15,044 nucleotides of DNA from Treponema sp. (lineage in GTDB: Bacteria; Spirochaetota; Spirochaetia; Treponematales; UBA12059). Under the pieces are notes generated by a model, which searched no databases, was not told the origin of the DNA, and saw only the letters and a program-made list of their open reading frames with translations. A program made the translations under genes and the position numbers. The first letter of the stretch is position 1. Each line of letters begins with the position of its first letter. The stretch is from assembly GCA_012517645.1 (NCBI GenBank), contig JAAYUR010000541.1:1-15044 (forward strand), read 5' to 3'. This document shows, in pieces, positions 7,143 through 13,076 of this stretch.

Positions 7143-8450
7143 TCACGTCCCGGGATTCCGGTCCGGGCCCCCGGATTCGTCCGGGCAGGTCTCGCAGCGG
7201 TTCTTGCCCCCCGACTTGGCTCGGTAGAGAGCCTCGTCCGCCCGGGACAGCAGAGAATCCAGGCTGTCCCGATCCGTTCCGGCGCCATGGTGGCAGACGG
7301 TATCCGAGATCCCGACGCTGACCGTGAGCCGGGCACTTTCCAGCCCGGGGGGTCGCGGCGCTCCTTCTATGGCGGACCGGATCCGGTCGCAGGCGATCCG
7401 GGCTTCCGCGGCGCGTACGCCCGGGAATAGGATGATGAATTCCTCGCCCCCGAAGCGGCCCGGGATGTCGTATTCCCGGACCCCTTTCTTGAGATTTTCC
7501 GCGATGATCCGCAGGGCCGCGTCCCCGGCGGCGTGGCCGAAGCGGTCGTTGACCGCCTTGAAGTCGTCCGCGTCGACCAAGGCGCAGGCCAGGGGCTGGC
7601 CGGACCTCCGGCACTTGGATTCCTCCTGGACGAAGCGCTCCAGGATGTACCGTCGGTTGTACAGCCCCGTCAGGGCGTCCCGGGTGGCGGCCTGCTCCAG
7701 TTCCGAGCGCACACGGTCCAACTGGCGCCGTAGGCGGATCACGAAAAAGAGGACGGCGGCCAGGGTTCCCGCCGCGATCAGGATCTCCAGGCCGAAGACC
7801 AGGACTATGTTCTTCCGGAGTTCCCCTTCGAGCCGGTCCACCGGGAAGGTTACGGAGATTCCGCCCCGTATGTCCCCCTCCCTGTACCCCTGTTTGGCGT
7901 GGCAGGCAAGGCAGGAGCGCTCGGTCTTCAGCGCCCCCATGTAGCGGAACTCCCGGCCCGCTTGGCCGTCCGCGGTTTCCCGGTACTCCAGGGCGCCGGC
8001 CTCGAAGGCTCGAAGGGCCCTCTGTTCGAAGTCGTCCGGCGCGTTCCCGGGATTCAGGGGCTTGAGGCTGGTGATCTTGAACCGGTAGTCGTCCCGGCTG
8101 GAGGCGATCTCCGAAATCTCCCGGGTGATCAGGGCGGGGTTGCGCAGGGTCAGGAGGGATCCGTCCGCGGCCGCCAGGTCGGGGTGCTCCAGCCACGGGT
8201 TGGATTCCACCCCCGGGGCCTTCCGGACGTAGACGCCGCCGTACTCGGACGCCCACTGACGGGTAATCACGATCTGCCGGAAGAGGGATTGGGCCCGCTC
8301 CAGCACCACCTCCCGGAGGAAGTCGGCGTTGCGGGCGTTGAATCCAAGGAAGACCCCCGTGAACAGGACCGCCAGGGAGCCCAGCAGGGAAATCAAGAAA
8401 ATCCTGTACGCTCGTCGTTCGTCCTCGGCCAGGCGCCCCGTGTCGAGCAT
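7143..8450 (-). CDS. Membrane diguanylate cyclase with periplasmic DUF3365-like CxxCH domain
   Basis: A 435-residue sensor that would make cyclic di-GMP. TM1 is at about 17-37, then an extracytoplasmic domain (about 38-215), TM2 at about 215-239, a short linker and a GGDEF domain from about 255. The sensor part resembles DUF3365/Tll0287-like domains and has a single c-type-heme-like motif CLACH (Cys180, Cys183, His184), suggesting heme or redox sensing. The cyclase active site reads GGEEF (334-338). An inhibitory I-site RxxD (Arg325-Asp328) sits exactly five residues before it, so product feedback is expected. The C-terminus adds a short tail with CETC. ATG 8450 is preceded by GGAGGG. It is monocistronic by position: convergent hairpins lie downstream, and its own promoter is at 8469-8497. 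The ligand and c-di-GMP output are inferred from family knowledge. Confidence 0.93.
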   Translation of the reverse strand: MLDTGRLAEDERRAYRIFLISLLGSLAVLFTGVFLGFNARNADFLREVVLERAQSLFRQIVITRQWASEYGGVYVRKAPGVESNPWLEHPDLAAADGSLLTLRNPALITREISEIASSRDDYRFKITSLKPLNPGNAPDDFEQRALRAFEAGALEYRETADGQAGREFRYMGALKTERSCLACHAKQGYREGDIRGGISVTFPVDRLEGELRKNIVLVFGLEILIAAGTLAAVLFFVIRLRRQLDRVRSELEQAATRDALTGLYNRRYILERFVQEESKCRRSGQPLACALVDADDFKAVNDRFGHAAGDAALRIIAENLKKGVREYDIPGRFGGEEFIILFPGVRAAEARIACDRIRSAIEGAPRPPGLESARLTVSVGISDTVCHHGAGTDRDSLDSLLSRADEALYRAKSGGKNRCETCPDESGGPDRNPGT

Positions 8451-8468
8451 CCGTTGCCCTCCGGGGAG

Positions 8469-8497
8469 AGTATGAAGGATCCGGAACAGAATATCAA
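8469..8497 (-). promoter_or_regulatory. Probable promoter of the diguanylate cyclase gene
   Basis: On the minus strand: TTGATA (8492-8497), a 17-base spacer, CATACT (8469-8474). The -35 matches five of six bases and the -10 four of six. RNA would begin near 8462, leaving a short leader that carries the GGAGGG ribosome-binding site. Confidence 0.5.
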
Positions 8498-8504
8498 ACG
8501 GGAC

Positions 8505-8819
8505 TCAGGGTTCCCAATTCCCGGGTCCCCGGTCGAGTTCTTCCCGGATGCGTGCCATGAGGCGGTTCCGGTCCGGGACCTCGCCCTGTGCCAGGGCGGT
8601 CCCGTTCACGAACACGCAGGGCACCCGTTTGAGTTTTTCCGAGGATTGATAGCCCCGGGTCGGGGTCATCCCGGGCTGTTCGCCCGCCAGGTAGATGTCC
8701 ACGCGGAGTGTCTCGGGATAGGCCGCGGAGGCTTCGTCCAACATACCTAGTATAAGCTCGCACTTGGGCGTCGGGGGGCTGGCGATCAGGGCTTCGACCC
8801 TCATTCTGTTCGTGCTCAA
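8505..8819 (-). CDS. Small thioredoxin-fold-like protein with one active-site cysteine
   Basis: A 104-residue protein that looks like a thioredoxin or glutaredoxin fold by pattern only: an N-terminal strand (VEALIASP), a TPKC motif at 17-20 where CxxC would sit, a helix, and then RVPCVFVNG, which resembles the cis-proline strand of thioredoxins with Pro67 and Cys68. The first Cys of CxxC is Thr17, so normal dithiol chemistry is unlikely; Cys20 and Cys68 remain. The start is TTG at 8819, supported by a strong GGAGG seven bases upstream; the TTG overlaps the TGA of lplA (8816-8819), indicating translational coupling. An ATG five codons later (8804) is the alternative. It is the last gene of the DUF5714-lplA operon, which suggests a role as sulfur carrier or redox partner there, but this is inference. 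Confidence 0.75.
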   Translation of the reverse strand: MSTNRMRVEALIASPPTPKCELILGMLDEASAAYPETLRVDIYLAGEQPGMTPTRGYQSSEKLKRVPCVFVNGTALAQGEVPDRNRLMARIREELDRGPGNWEP

Positions 8820-9841
8820 GATTGTTCCTCCAGGAGCCTCGATATGGTATCGGCGAGATCCCCCGGCAGGGGGAGGGAGCGCACGATCCTGACGGCCTCC
8901 GGGATCGTTCTTCCCCGGACCTGCCGCCCCAGGGCTTCGATCGCCCCGGATTCCGGGACCAGAAAGTCTCCGCGCAGGTCCACCCCCGAAATCCTATCCC
9001 CTTCCATGGAGAGGGCCAGGGTCACGGTCCCCTTCCGGGCTCGACCCGAGAGGATGCGGGCGGTCTTCGATACCTCTCGATAGGTCCATTCCCGGGTGGA
9101 GTATTTCTTCTGGAACAGGTACTCGGCCGTCTCACGTTCGCGCTCGGTCAAGGTTCCGGGTTCGAATTCGAACCCCGCCGCGGCGGAGATCTCGGGCACC
9201 AAGACCGAGGCGAACTCCTCCGTTGAAACCCGGCGGCCGACGGCTTCTGATAGGTTGATGACCCGGTCTCGGACGTTGGTGAATCCCCGGTCCGCATACT
9301 TCAGGGCGGACGGAGCCAGAAGCTCCGCCATGCGGTCCAGGTCGCAGGACAGCAGAAAGGTGCCCGAATGTACGAAGGCGGAATACAGCTCCACCTGGGC
9401 GGATCCGTAGACCTTACGACCTGCGACGACGACATCGTTGACCGGGGAAACGGCGGCTCGAACGCCGAACTTCTCCAAGGCCCGGACAGCCGCCGCTCCG
9501 AACAGGGAATAGAGCTCTTCGGCGTCCCGGAGCTTCCAACGGTCCGAAATGAAGGACTTGGGAAAGAAGAGAGAGTAGCAGAGGGTTCCTGAATCCTGAT
9601 AAACCGCGCCTCCCGGGTTGTGCCTCCGGATCACCGGGATCCCGAGATCCCGAGCGCGGGTAAGGTTCACGTCCTCTTCGGGGGTCTGGTAGAGGCCGAT
9701 CCAGAGGGCGGGCCGGGAACGGCGTATCCGGAGGGTTGGGGGGGAAACGCCCTCGTCCACGCACCGGAGGACCGCCTCCTCCACGGAAAAATGGCGGGGG
9801 GGATCCAGTTCCCCGTCCTCCAAAAGGCGGGCCCGGCTCAT
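8816..9841 (-). CDS. lplA: Lipoate-protein ligase A
   Basis: A 341-residue cytoplasmic ligase that activates lipoate (or a related acid) with ATP and attaches it to a lysine of a lipoyl domain. The catalytic domain has RRHNPGGAVYQD (72-83), the variant of the RRxSGGG loop, and the lysine motif NDVVVAGRKVYGSAQ with Lys143. The ALKYADRGFTNVRDRVINL stretch and a C-terminal accessory domain (about 240-341, starting near REWTYREVSK) make it a full bipartite LplA. The ATG overlaps the upstream DUF5714 stop as ATGA (9838-9841), and its own TGA overlaps the next TTG. No lipoyl-domain protein, lipoate synthase or 2-oxoacid dehydrogenase gene is in the window, so its target is unknown. Octanoyl transferase activity is the main alternative reading. 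Confidence 0.93.
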   Translation of the reverse strand: MSRARLLEDGELDPPRHFSVEEAVLRCVDEGVSPPTLRIRRSRPALWIGLYQTPEEDVNLTRARDLGIPVIRRHNPGGAVYQDSGTLCYSLFFPKSFISDRWKLRDAEELYSLFGAAAVRALEKFGVRAAVSPVNDVVVAGRKVYGSAQVELYSAFVHSGTFLLSCDLDRMAELLAPSALKYADRGFTNVRDRVINLSEAVGRRVSTEEFASVLVPEISAAAGFEFEPGTLTERERETAEYLFQKKYSTREWTYREVSKTARILSGRARKGTVTLALSMEGDRISGVDLRGDFLVPESGAIEALGRQVRGRTIPEAVRIVRSLPLPGDLADTISRLLEEQS

Positions 9842-10611
9842 GGCCGGGCACCCTCCGGGAAGGAGGATCCGGCGCCGCGGAGGGGCTTATGGTCCGGGTG
9901 ATAGGGGCATGTCGGGCCCTTGCAGTCCTTGAGGTCGGAGTGGAAGGAGCAGCGGACCTCGGATTCCCTGAGCTCCGCCGGGATGGCAAGCGATGAAGCC
10001 AATACCTTCAAGACAGCCTGGATGGAGGCGTAGACCGCTTCCTTGCAGCATCGAAGTCCGCCCGTGTCCGCCAAACTCCCGGTACACAGAGCTACCGCCT
10101 GAAGGGCTTCCCCCCTCCGTCGGTCCCGAATGTCGAGGCCCAGGACGGTGGATACCGCAGCCCCCGCCGCGGCGCAGGCGCCGCAGGAACCGGACAGGTA
10201 GCAGGATCCGGAGGGAACGGACCGAGCCCTTCGGACCGCTGCCAGGATGCGGGCGTTCGACCCATCCCAGAGGCTCGCTCCGCGGAGGGCCGAGAGCACC
10301 GCGAAGGCGGGTATTCCGTGGTGGTCCGGTCCATAGGCTTCCTGGCGGAAGGCGGGGTGGGACATCAGGAGATCCGCGATCCGGATCGGACTCCATGCGT
10401 CCAGGTGCCCTACGGAGCGGGTTATCACATCGGAAGCCTGGGCGGAACGGCACTCGGGGCAGATGTAGTGCCCGGAAGGACAGCGCCATGGAGGAGGAGC
10501 CCCTGGCTCTCCGGGGCCGTCCTCGACGCCGCAGTATAGACAGACCGCCGATACGGCACGGCGCTCTAGGGGCTGGGAGCAGATCGGACAGGTGAAAGCC
10601 GGAAGCACCAT
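9838..10611 (-). CDS. Cysteine-rich DUF5714 protein
   Basis: A 257-residue protein of unknown function. The N-terminus is zinc-ribbon-like: CPIC (8-11), CLYC (24-27), then C-x3-H (44, 48) and CPEC (51-54). A helical DUF5714-type domain follows with GSCGACAAAGAA and GGLRCCKEAVYASI, close to the family-typical GGPRCCKR block. The C-terminus has another Cys/His cluster, CSFHSDLKDC and GPTCPYHP. So many spaced cysteines suggest bound zinc or an Fe-S cluster. ATG 10611 is chosen because GAGG lies nine bases upstream; an in-frame GTG at 10626 would add five residues but has only a weak GGAA. It is the first gene of a three-gene overlapping operon with lplA. It begins 90 bases after arsC on the same strand with no convincing terminator between, so read-through from the ars operon is possible. 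No enzymatic role can be assigned. Confidence 0.85.
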   Translation of the reverse strand: MVLPAFTCPICSQPLERRAVSAVCLYCGVEDGPGEPGAPPPWRCPSGHYICPECRSAQASDVITRSVGHLDAWSPIRIADLLMSHPAFRQEAYGPDHHGIPAFAVLSALRGASLWDGSNARILAAVRRARSVPSGSCYLSGSCGACAAAGAAVSTVLGLDIRDRRRGEALQAVALCTGSLADTGGLRCCKEAVYASIQAVLKVLASSLAIPAELRESEVRCSFHSDLKDCKGPTCPYHPDHKPLRGAGSSFPEGARP

Positions 10612-10673
10612 GGACACAATCCTCACAGTATTCCGTTTACAGTTCGTTGCCTTCGGCGCATCGGACGGTCTAC

Positions 10674-10686
10674 CCGGCCGTGCCGG
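10674..10686 (-). other. Short GC hairpin between arsC and the DUF5714 gene
   Basis: CCGGC/GCCGG stem of 5 bp with a 3-base loop. No U-tract follows on the minus strand, so terminator activity is doubtful. The remaining 10627-10701 sequence shows no clear promoter. Confidence 0.2.
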
Positions 10687-10701
10687 CTACCCTTCGGATC
10701 G

Positions 10702-11124
10702 TCAACCCCGCTCGGCGATAAAATCCCGGACGGCCTTTTCGATCTCGTCCCGCACCGTGCGGACCCGGGCCAGGATCTCCTCGTCGCTTCCCCGGAATGA
10801 GGAGGGATCCTCGAAGGGCCAGTGAAGCCGCTCCGCCTTTCCCGGGAAGATCGGGCAGCGCTCGGCGGCTTCCTTGGAGCAGACGGTGATCACGTAGTCG
10901 AAGGCCGCTCCCCGGGCGTGCAGGTCGAAGACGCTCTTGGTGGGATTGCGGGAGATGTCGATTCCGGCCTCCGCCATAGCCCGGACCACGTAGGGATTGA
11001 GCGCCCCGGGCTCCAGCCCCGCGCTCTCCGCCTCGAAGCGATCCGGCGCGAGGCGCTTGAGGAAGGCCTCCCCCATCTGGCTGCGGGCGGAGTTGTGGAC
11101 GCACAGGAAGAGGACACGCTTCAT
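10702..11124 (-). CDS. arsC: Arsenate reductase, thioredoxin-coupled LMW-phosphatase type
   Basis: A 140-residue cytoplasmic ArsC that reduces arsenate to arsenite for export by ACR3. The N-terminal P-loop is CVHNSARSQ (CX5R, Cys8). The resolving cysteines are in VCSKEAAERCP (Cys82 and Cys90), the arrangement of the thioredoxin-dependent Staphylococcus/Bacillus ArsC class. HWPFEDPS carries the general acid Asp after PFE. ATG 11124 follows GAGGAGG five bases upstream, and its ATGA overlaps the stop of the half-rhodanese gene, giving coupled translation as the last gene of the operon. An open frame continues far upstream of this ATG through acr3, but that part is only a shadow of acr3. The reductant partner is not in the operon; the thioredoxin_3 protein at 14637 is a conceivable but unproven candidate. 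Confidence 0.96.
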   Translation of the reverse strand: MKRVLFLCVHNSARSQMGEAFLKRLAPDRFEAESAGLEPGALNPYVVRAMAEAGIDISRNPTKSVFDLHARGAAFDYVITVCSKEAAERCPIFPGKAERLHWPFEDPSSFRGSDEEILARVRTVRDEIEKAVRDFIAERG

Positions 11125-11429
11125 TGGGCCTCCTCTTTTGACGAGTCTATCACGACCGCATGGTTGTCCAGGAGGGGGTTCTTGCCCGTACGGGTCTTCA
11201 GCTTGCACGCGCATTGGCCGGATAGCTCGTACAGGGGATCCCTCCTCACCGGGAGGCCCTCCCGGTCCCAGTCGATCATGCCGCCCGCCATCTTCGCGAT
11301 GTTGGTGAACCCGGCGTTCCGGAGCATCCGGGCGGCCTCCGAGGGGGTGAGGTTGAGAATCCCTTCCGTCCGGGGAAGGGCGCCCGTGACGCTCGAAAAA
11401 TCCGTCGCGACGCGGGCCCGGCTGGACAT
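11121..11429 (-). CDS. Half-rhodanese-like protein in the ars operon
   Basis: A 102-residue protein whose middle (about residues 28-65) resembles the C-terminal half of a rhodanese domain: SEAARMLRNAGFTNI and MAGGMIDWDREGLPV match the usual helix, GF-xN-V and GG-xxxW-xxxGLPV. The N-terminal half and the active-site loop with its cysteine are missing. Where CxxGxRS is expected the sequence reads LPRTEGILNLT. The tail carries CAC (93-95 region by motif SGQCACKLK). The ATG has AAGGAGG six bases upstream, and only 27 bases separate it from acr3, so no N-terminal half is hidden upstream. It overlaps arsC by ATGA. This looks like a translated, specialised or decayed protein rather than a sequencing frameshift. 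Any arsenic role, such as a metallochaperone through the CxC, is speculation. Confidence 0.75.
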   Translation of the reverse strand: MSSRARVATDFSSVTGALPRTEGILNLTPSEAARMLRNAGFTNIAKMAGGMIDWDREGLPVRRDPLYELSGQCACKLKTRTGKNPLLDNHAVVIDSSKEEAQ

Positions 11430-11456
11430 CGAGCGCCTCCTTCGCGGGACCGCCGG

Positions 11457-12545
11457 CTACTTCGCGCGGGAGGGCGCGAGCTCGGCTTCCGCCGCCGCGG
11501 CGGCCGGGAACCGGGAACGGGTCGCCCGGGCGATCCGGACCAGGGACAGCATCACGGGCACCTCCACCAGCACCCCCACCACCGTGGCCAGGGCCGCGCC
11601 CGAGGAGAGGCCGAAGAGGCTCACGGCCACGGCCACGGCCAGCTCGAAGAAGTTGGACGCCCCGATCATCCCCGCGGGAGCGGCCACCTCGTAGGGGACC
11701 TTCCAGGCCTTGGCCCAGCCGTACCCGATGAAGAAGATGAAGTAGGTCTGGAGAACCAGGGGCACGGCGATCAGGAGGATCGCGATGGGATTCTTGAGGA
11801 TGACTTCCCCCTGGAATGCGAAAAGGATGATCAGGGTGAGCAAAAGGCCGCCCTCGGTGATGCCGTCGAACTTCCGGACGAAGACCCCGTCGAACCACTC
11901 CTTGCCGCGCTTCCGGATAAGCCGGGAGCGGGTCAGGGCGCCGAATCCCAGGGGTATGACCACGAAGAGCACCACCGAGAGGATCAAGGTGTCCAGGGGG
12001 ACGCGGACGTCGCTGACGCCCAGCAGGAAGGCCACGATGGGGGTGAAGGCGAAGAGGATGACCAGGTCGTTCACCGCCACCTGAACCACCGTGTAGCCGG
12101 GATCCCCGTCGGAAAGGTAGGACCACACGAAGACCATGGCGGTGCAGGGCGCGGCCCCCAGGAGCACGGCGCCGGCCAGGTACTCCGTCGAGAGGTCGGA
12201 GGGAATGAAGGCCCTGAACGCGACCTTGAGGAAGAACCAGGCTATCAGGTACATGGTGAAGGGCTTGATGAGCCAGTTGACGACCAGGGTGACCACGAGT
12301 CCCTTGGGCTTCCGGCCCGCGTTCTTGATGCTGGTGAAGTCCACCTTGAGCATCATGGGGTAGATCATGAGCCAGATCAGGATCGCCACGGGTATGGACA
12401 CCTTGGCGTACTCGAACCTCCCCAGGAAGGCGGGAACCCCGGGCAGGAAGTATCCGATCGCCACCCCCAGGGCTATACAGAGGGCGACCCACAGGGAGAG
12501 GTACTTAGCGAAAAATCCCAGCCCGGCTTTCGGTGTATCGCTCAT
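11457..12545 (-). CDS. acr3: ACR3 family arsenite efflux transporter
   Basis: A 362-residue inner-membrane carrier that exports arsenite (and possibly antimonite) using the proton gradient. About ten hydrophobic segments are visible. GAAPCTAMVFVWSYL contains the conserved TM4 cysteine that is essential in ACR3 proteins, and the TM9 region reads GMIGASNFFELAVAVA with the conserved Glu. The start is ATG 12545, with AAAGGAG five bases upstream; an ATG eight codons earlier (12569) has no ribosome-binding site. It is the first gene of acr3 - half-rhodanese - arsC, driven by the divergent promoter at 12593-12621 and under probable ArsR control. The C-terminus is Ala-rich and short. Assignment is firm; metalloid range is inferred. 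Confidence 0.97.
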   Translation of the reverse strand: MSDTPKAGLGFFAKYLSLWVALCIALGVAIGYFLPGVPAFLGRFEYAKVSIPVAILIWLMIYPMMLKVDFTSIKNAGRKPKGLVVTLVVNWLIKPFTMYLIAWFFLKVAFRAFIPSDLSTEYLAGAVLLGAAPCTAMVFVWSYLSDGDPGYTVVQVAVNDLVILFAFTPIVAFLLGVSDVRVPLDTLILSVVLFVVIPLGFGALTRSRLIRKRGKEWFDGVFVRKFDGITEGGLLLTLIILFAFQGEVILKNPIAILLIAVPLVLQTYFIFFIGYGWAKAWKVPYEVAAPAGMIGASNFFELAVAVAVSLFGLSSGAALATVVGVLVEVPVMLSLVRIARATRSRFPAAAAAEAELAPSRAK

Positions 12546-12568
12546 AGATGCTCCTTTGGCTTGAAGCA

Positions 12569-12597
12569 TTGACAGACGACGGAATTCGCCTTATTAT
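12569..12597 (+). promoter_or_regulatory. arsR promoter (plus strand)
   Basis: TTGACA (12569-12574), a 17-base spacer and TATTAT (12592-12597, five of six). RNA would start near 12604, inside the first inverted repeat, leaving a leader of about 58 bases before the arsR ATG. Confidence 0.75.
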
Positions 12598-12621
12598 TGG
12601 CTGAAAGGCCAAATGTGTCAA
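12593..12621 (-). promoter_or_regulatory. acr3 operon promoter (minus strand)
   Basis: On the minus strand: TTGACA (12616-12621), a 17-base spacer and AATAAT (12593-12598, five of six). The spacer contains the first operator. RNA would start near 12586, about 40 bases before acr3. The -10 box shares five base pairs with the arsR -10 box. Confidence 0.75.
12597..12612. promoter_or_regulatory. Probable ArsR operator 1
   Basis: Inverted repeat TTGGC-N6-GCCAA. It overlaps the arsR start-site region and lies between -35 and -10 of the acr3 promoter, so a bound repressor would block both. Confidence 0.7.
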
Positions 12622-12628
12622 GCAATTT

Positions 12629-12644
12629 TTGGCCGAATCGCCAA
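12629..12644. promoter_or_regulatory. Probable ArsR operator 2
   Basis: Second TTGGC-N6-GCCAA with the same half-sites and a different 6-base centre. It lies 32 bp (about three helical turns) from operator 1, placing both on the same DNA face. It sits downstream of the arsR start and upstream of the acr3 -35 box. Confidence 0.65.
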
Positions 12645-12662
12645 TCAGGATGGTGATGGAAC

Positions 12663-13025
12663 ATGGAGATTCCGGATCGGGAACGGCTTCTGCGCAGGGC
12701 GTCCATCCTCAAGTCCCTGGCTCATCCTTCCCGTCTCCTTATGATCGAGATGCTGGAAAAGGCTCCCCGCTGCGTCGGGGAGCTAACGGAGGCCGTCGGC
12801 TCCGACATCACCACCGTGTCCAAGCATCTGGCTGTCCTGAAACGGGTGGGCCTCGTGCGGGACGTGCGGGAGGGGCAGTTCAGCCGGTACTCCATCGTCT
12901 GCGACTGCGTGAGCCACCTGGTCGACTGCATCGAGAAAGGGATGCGGGACCACGGATCCCCGGACGAGATCCGGCCGCCCGGGGCCGGCGTCCGCTGCTC
13001 CGCCGGGCGATCGAAACGGAGTTGA
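12663..13025 (+). CDS. arsR: ArsR-family arsenite-responsive repressor
   Basis: A 120-residue winged-helix repressor that should bind the divergent ars promoter and release it on binding As(III). The HTH region is visible in HPSRLLMIEML, VGELTEAV, SDITTVSKHLAVLKRVGLV and the wing VREGQFSRYSIV. The classical E. coli CVC motif in the alpha-3 region is incomplete: RCVGEL keeps Cys37 but has Gly at the second position. Instead there is a C-terminal cluster VCDCVSHLVDC (Cys80, Cys82, Cys89), so the metalloid is probably held there, a different sensor-site class. A further Cys112 lies in an Arg/Gly-rich tail. ATG 12663 is the only reasonable start, with a weak GATGG just upstream. It diverges from acr3 across 117 bp with two operators and converges with the permease gene 51 bp downstream. 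Confidence 0.95.
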   Translation: MEIPDRERLLRRASILKSLAHPSRLLMIEMLEKAPRCVGELTEAVGSDITTVSKHLAVLKRVGLVRDVREGQFSRYSIVCDCVSHLVDCIEKGMRDHGSPDEIRPPGAGVRCSAGRSKRS

Positions 13026-13034
13026 CCCGCGGGA

Positions 13035-13058
13035 CCGGCGTCCGGCCCGGACCGCCGG
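13035..13058. terminator. Hairpin between convergent arsR and permease genes
   Basis: CCGGCG (13035-13040) pairs with CGCCGG (13053-13058), and TCCG with CGGA inside it, with one bulged C. No U-tract is present on either strand, so bidirectional termination is only possible. The rest of 13026-13076 shows nothing else. Confidence 0.35.
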
Positions 13059-13076
13059 GCAGGACCGGTCGACACC

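Noticed and set aside
6958..8256. A 432-residue minus-strand frame over the diguanylate cyclase
   Set aside because: It is a shadow of the GGDEF protein in another frame, without recognisable domains.
10702..12492. A 596-residue open frame suggesting a large fusion ending in ArsC
   Set aside because: Only the last 140 residues are ArsC. The rest is antisense-type shadow composition over acr3 and the half-rhodanese gene, and ArsC has its own ribosome-binding site and ATG.
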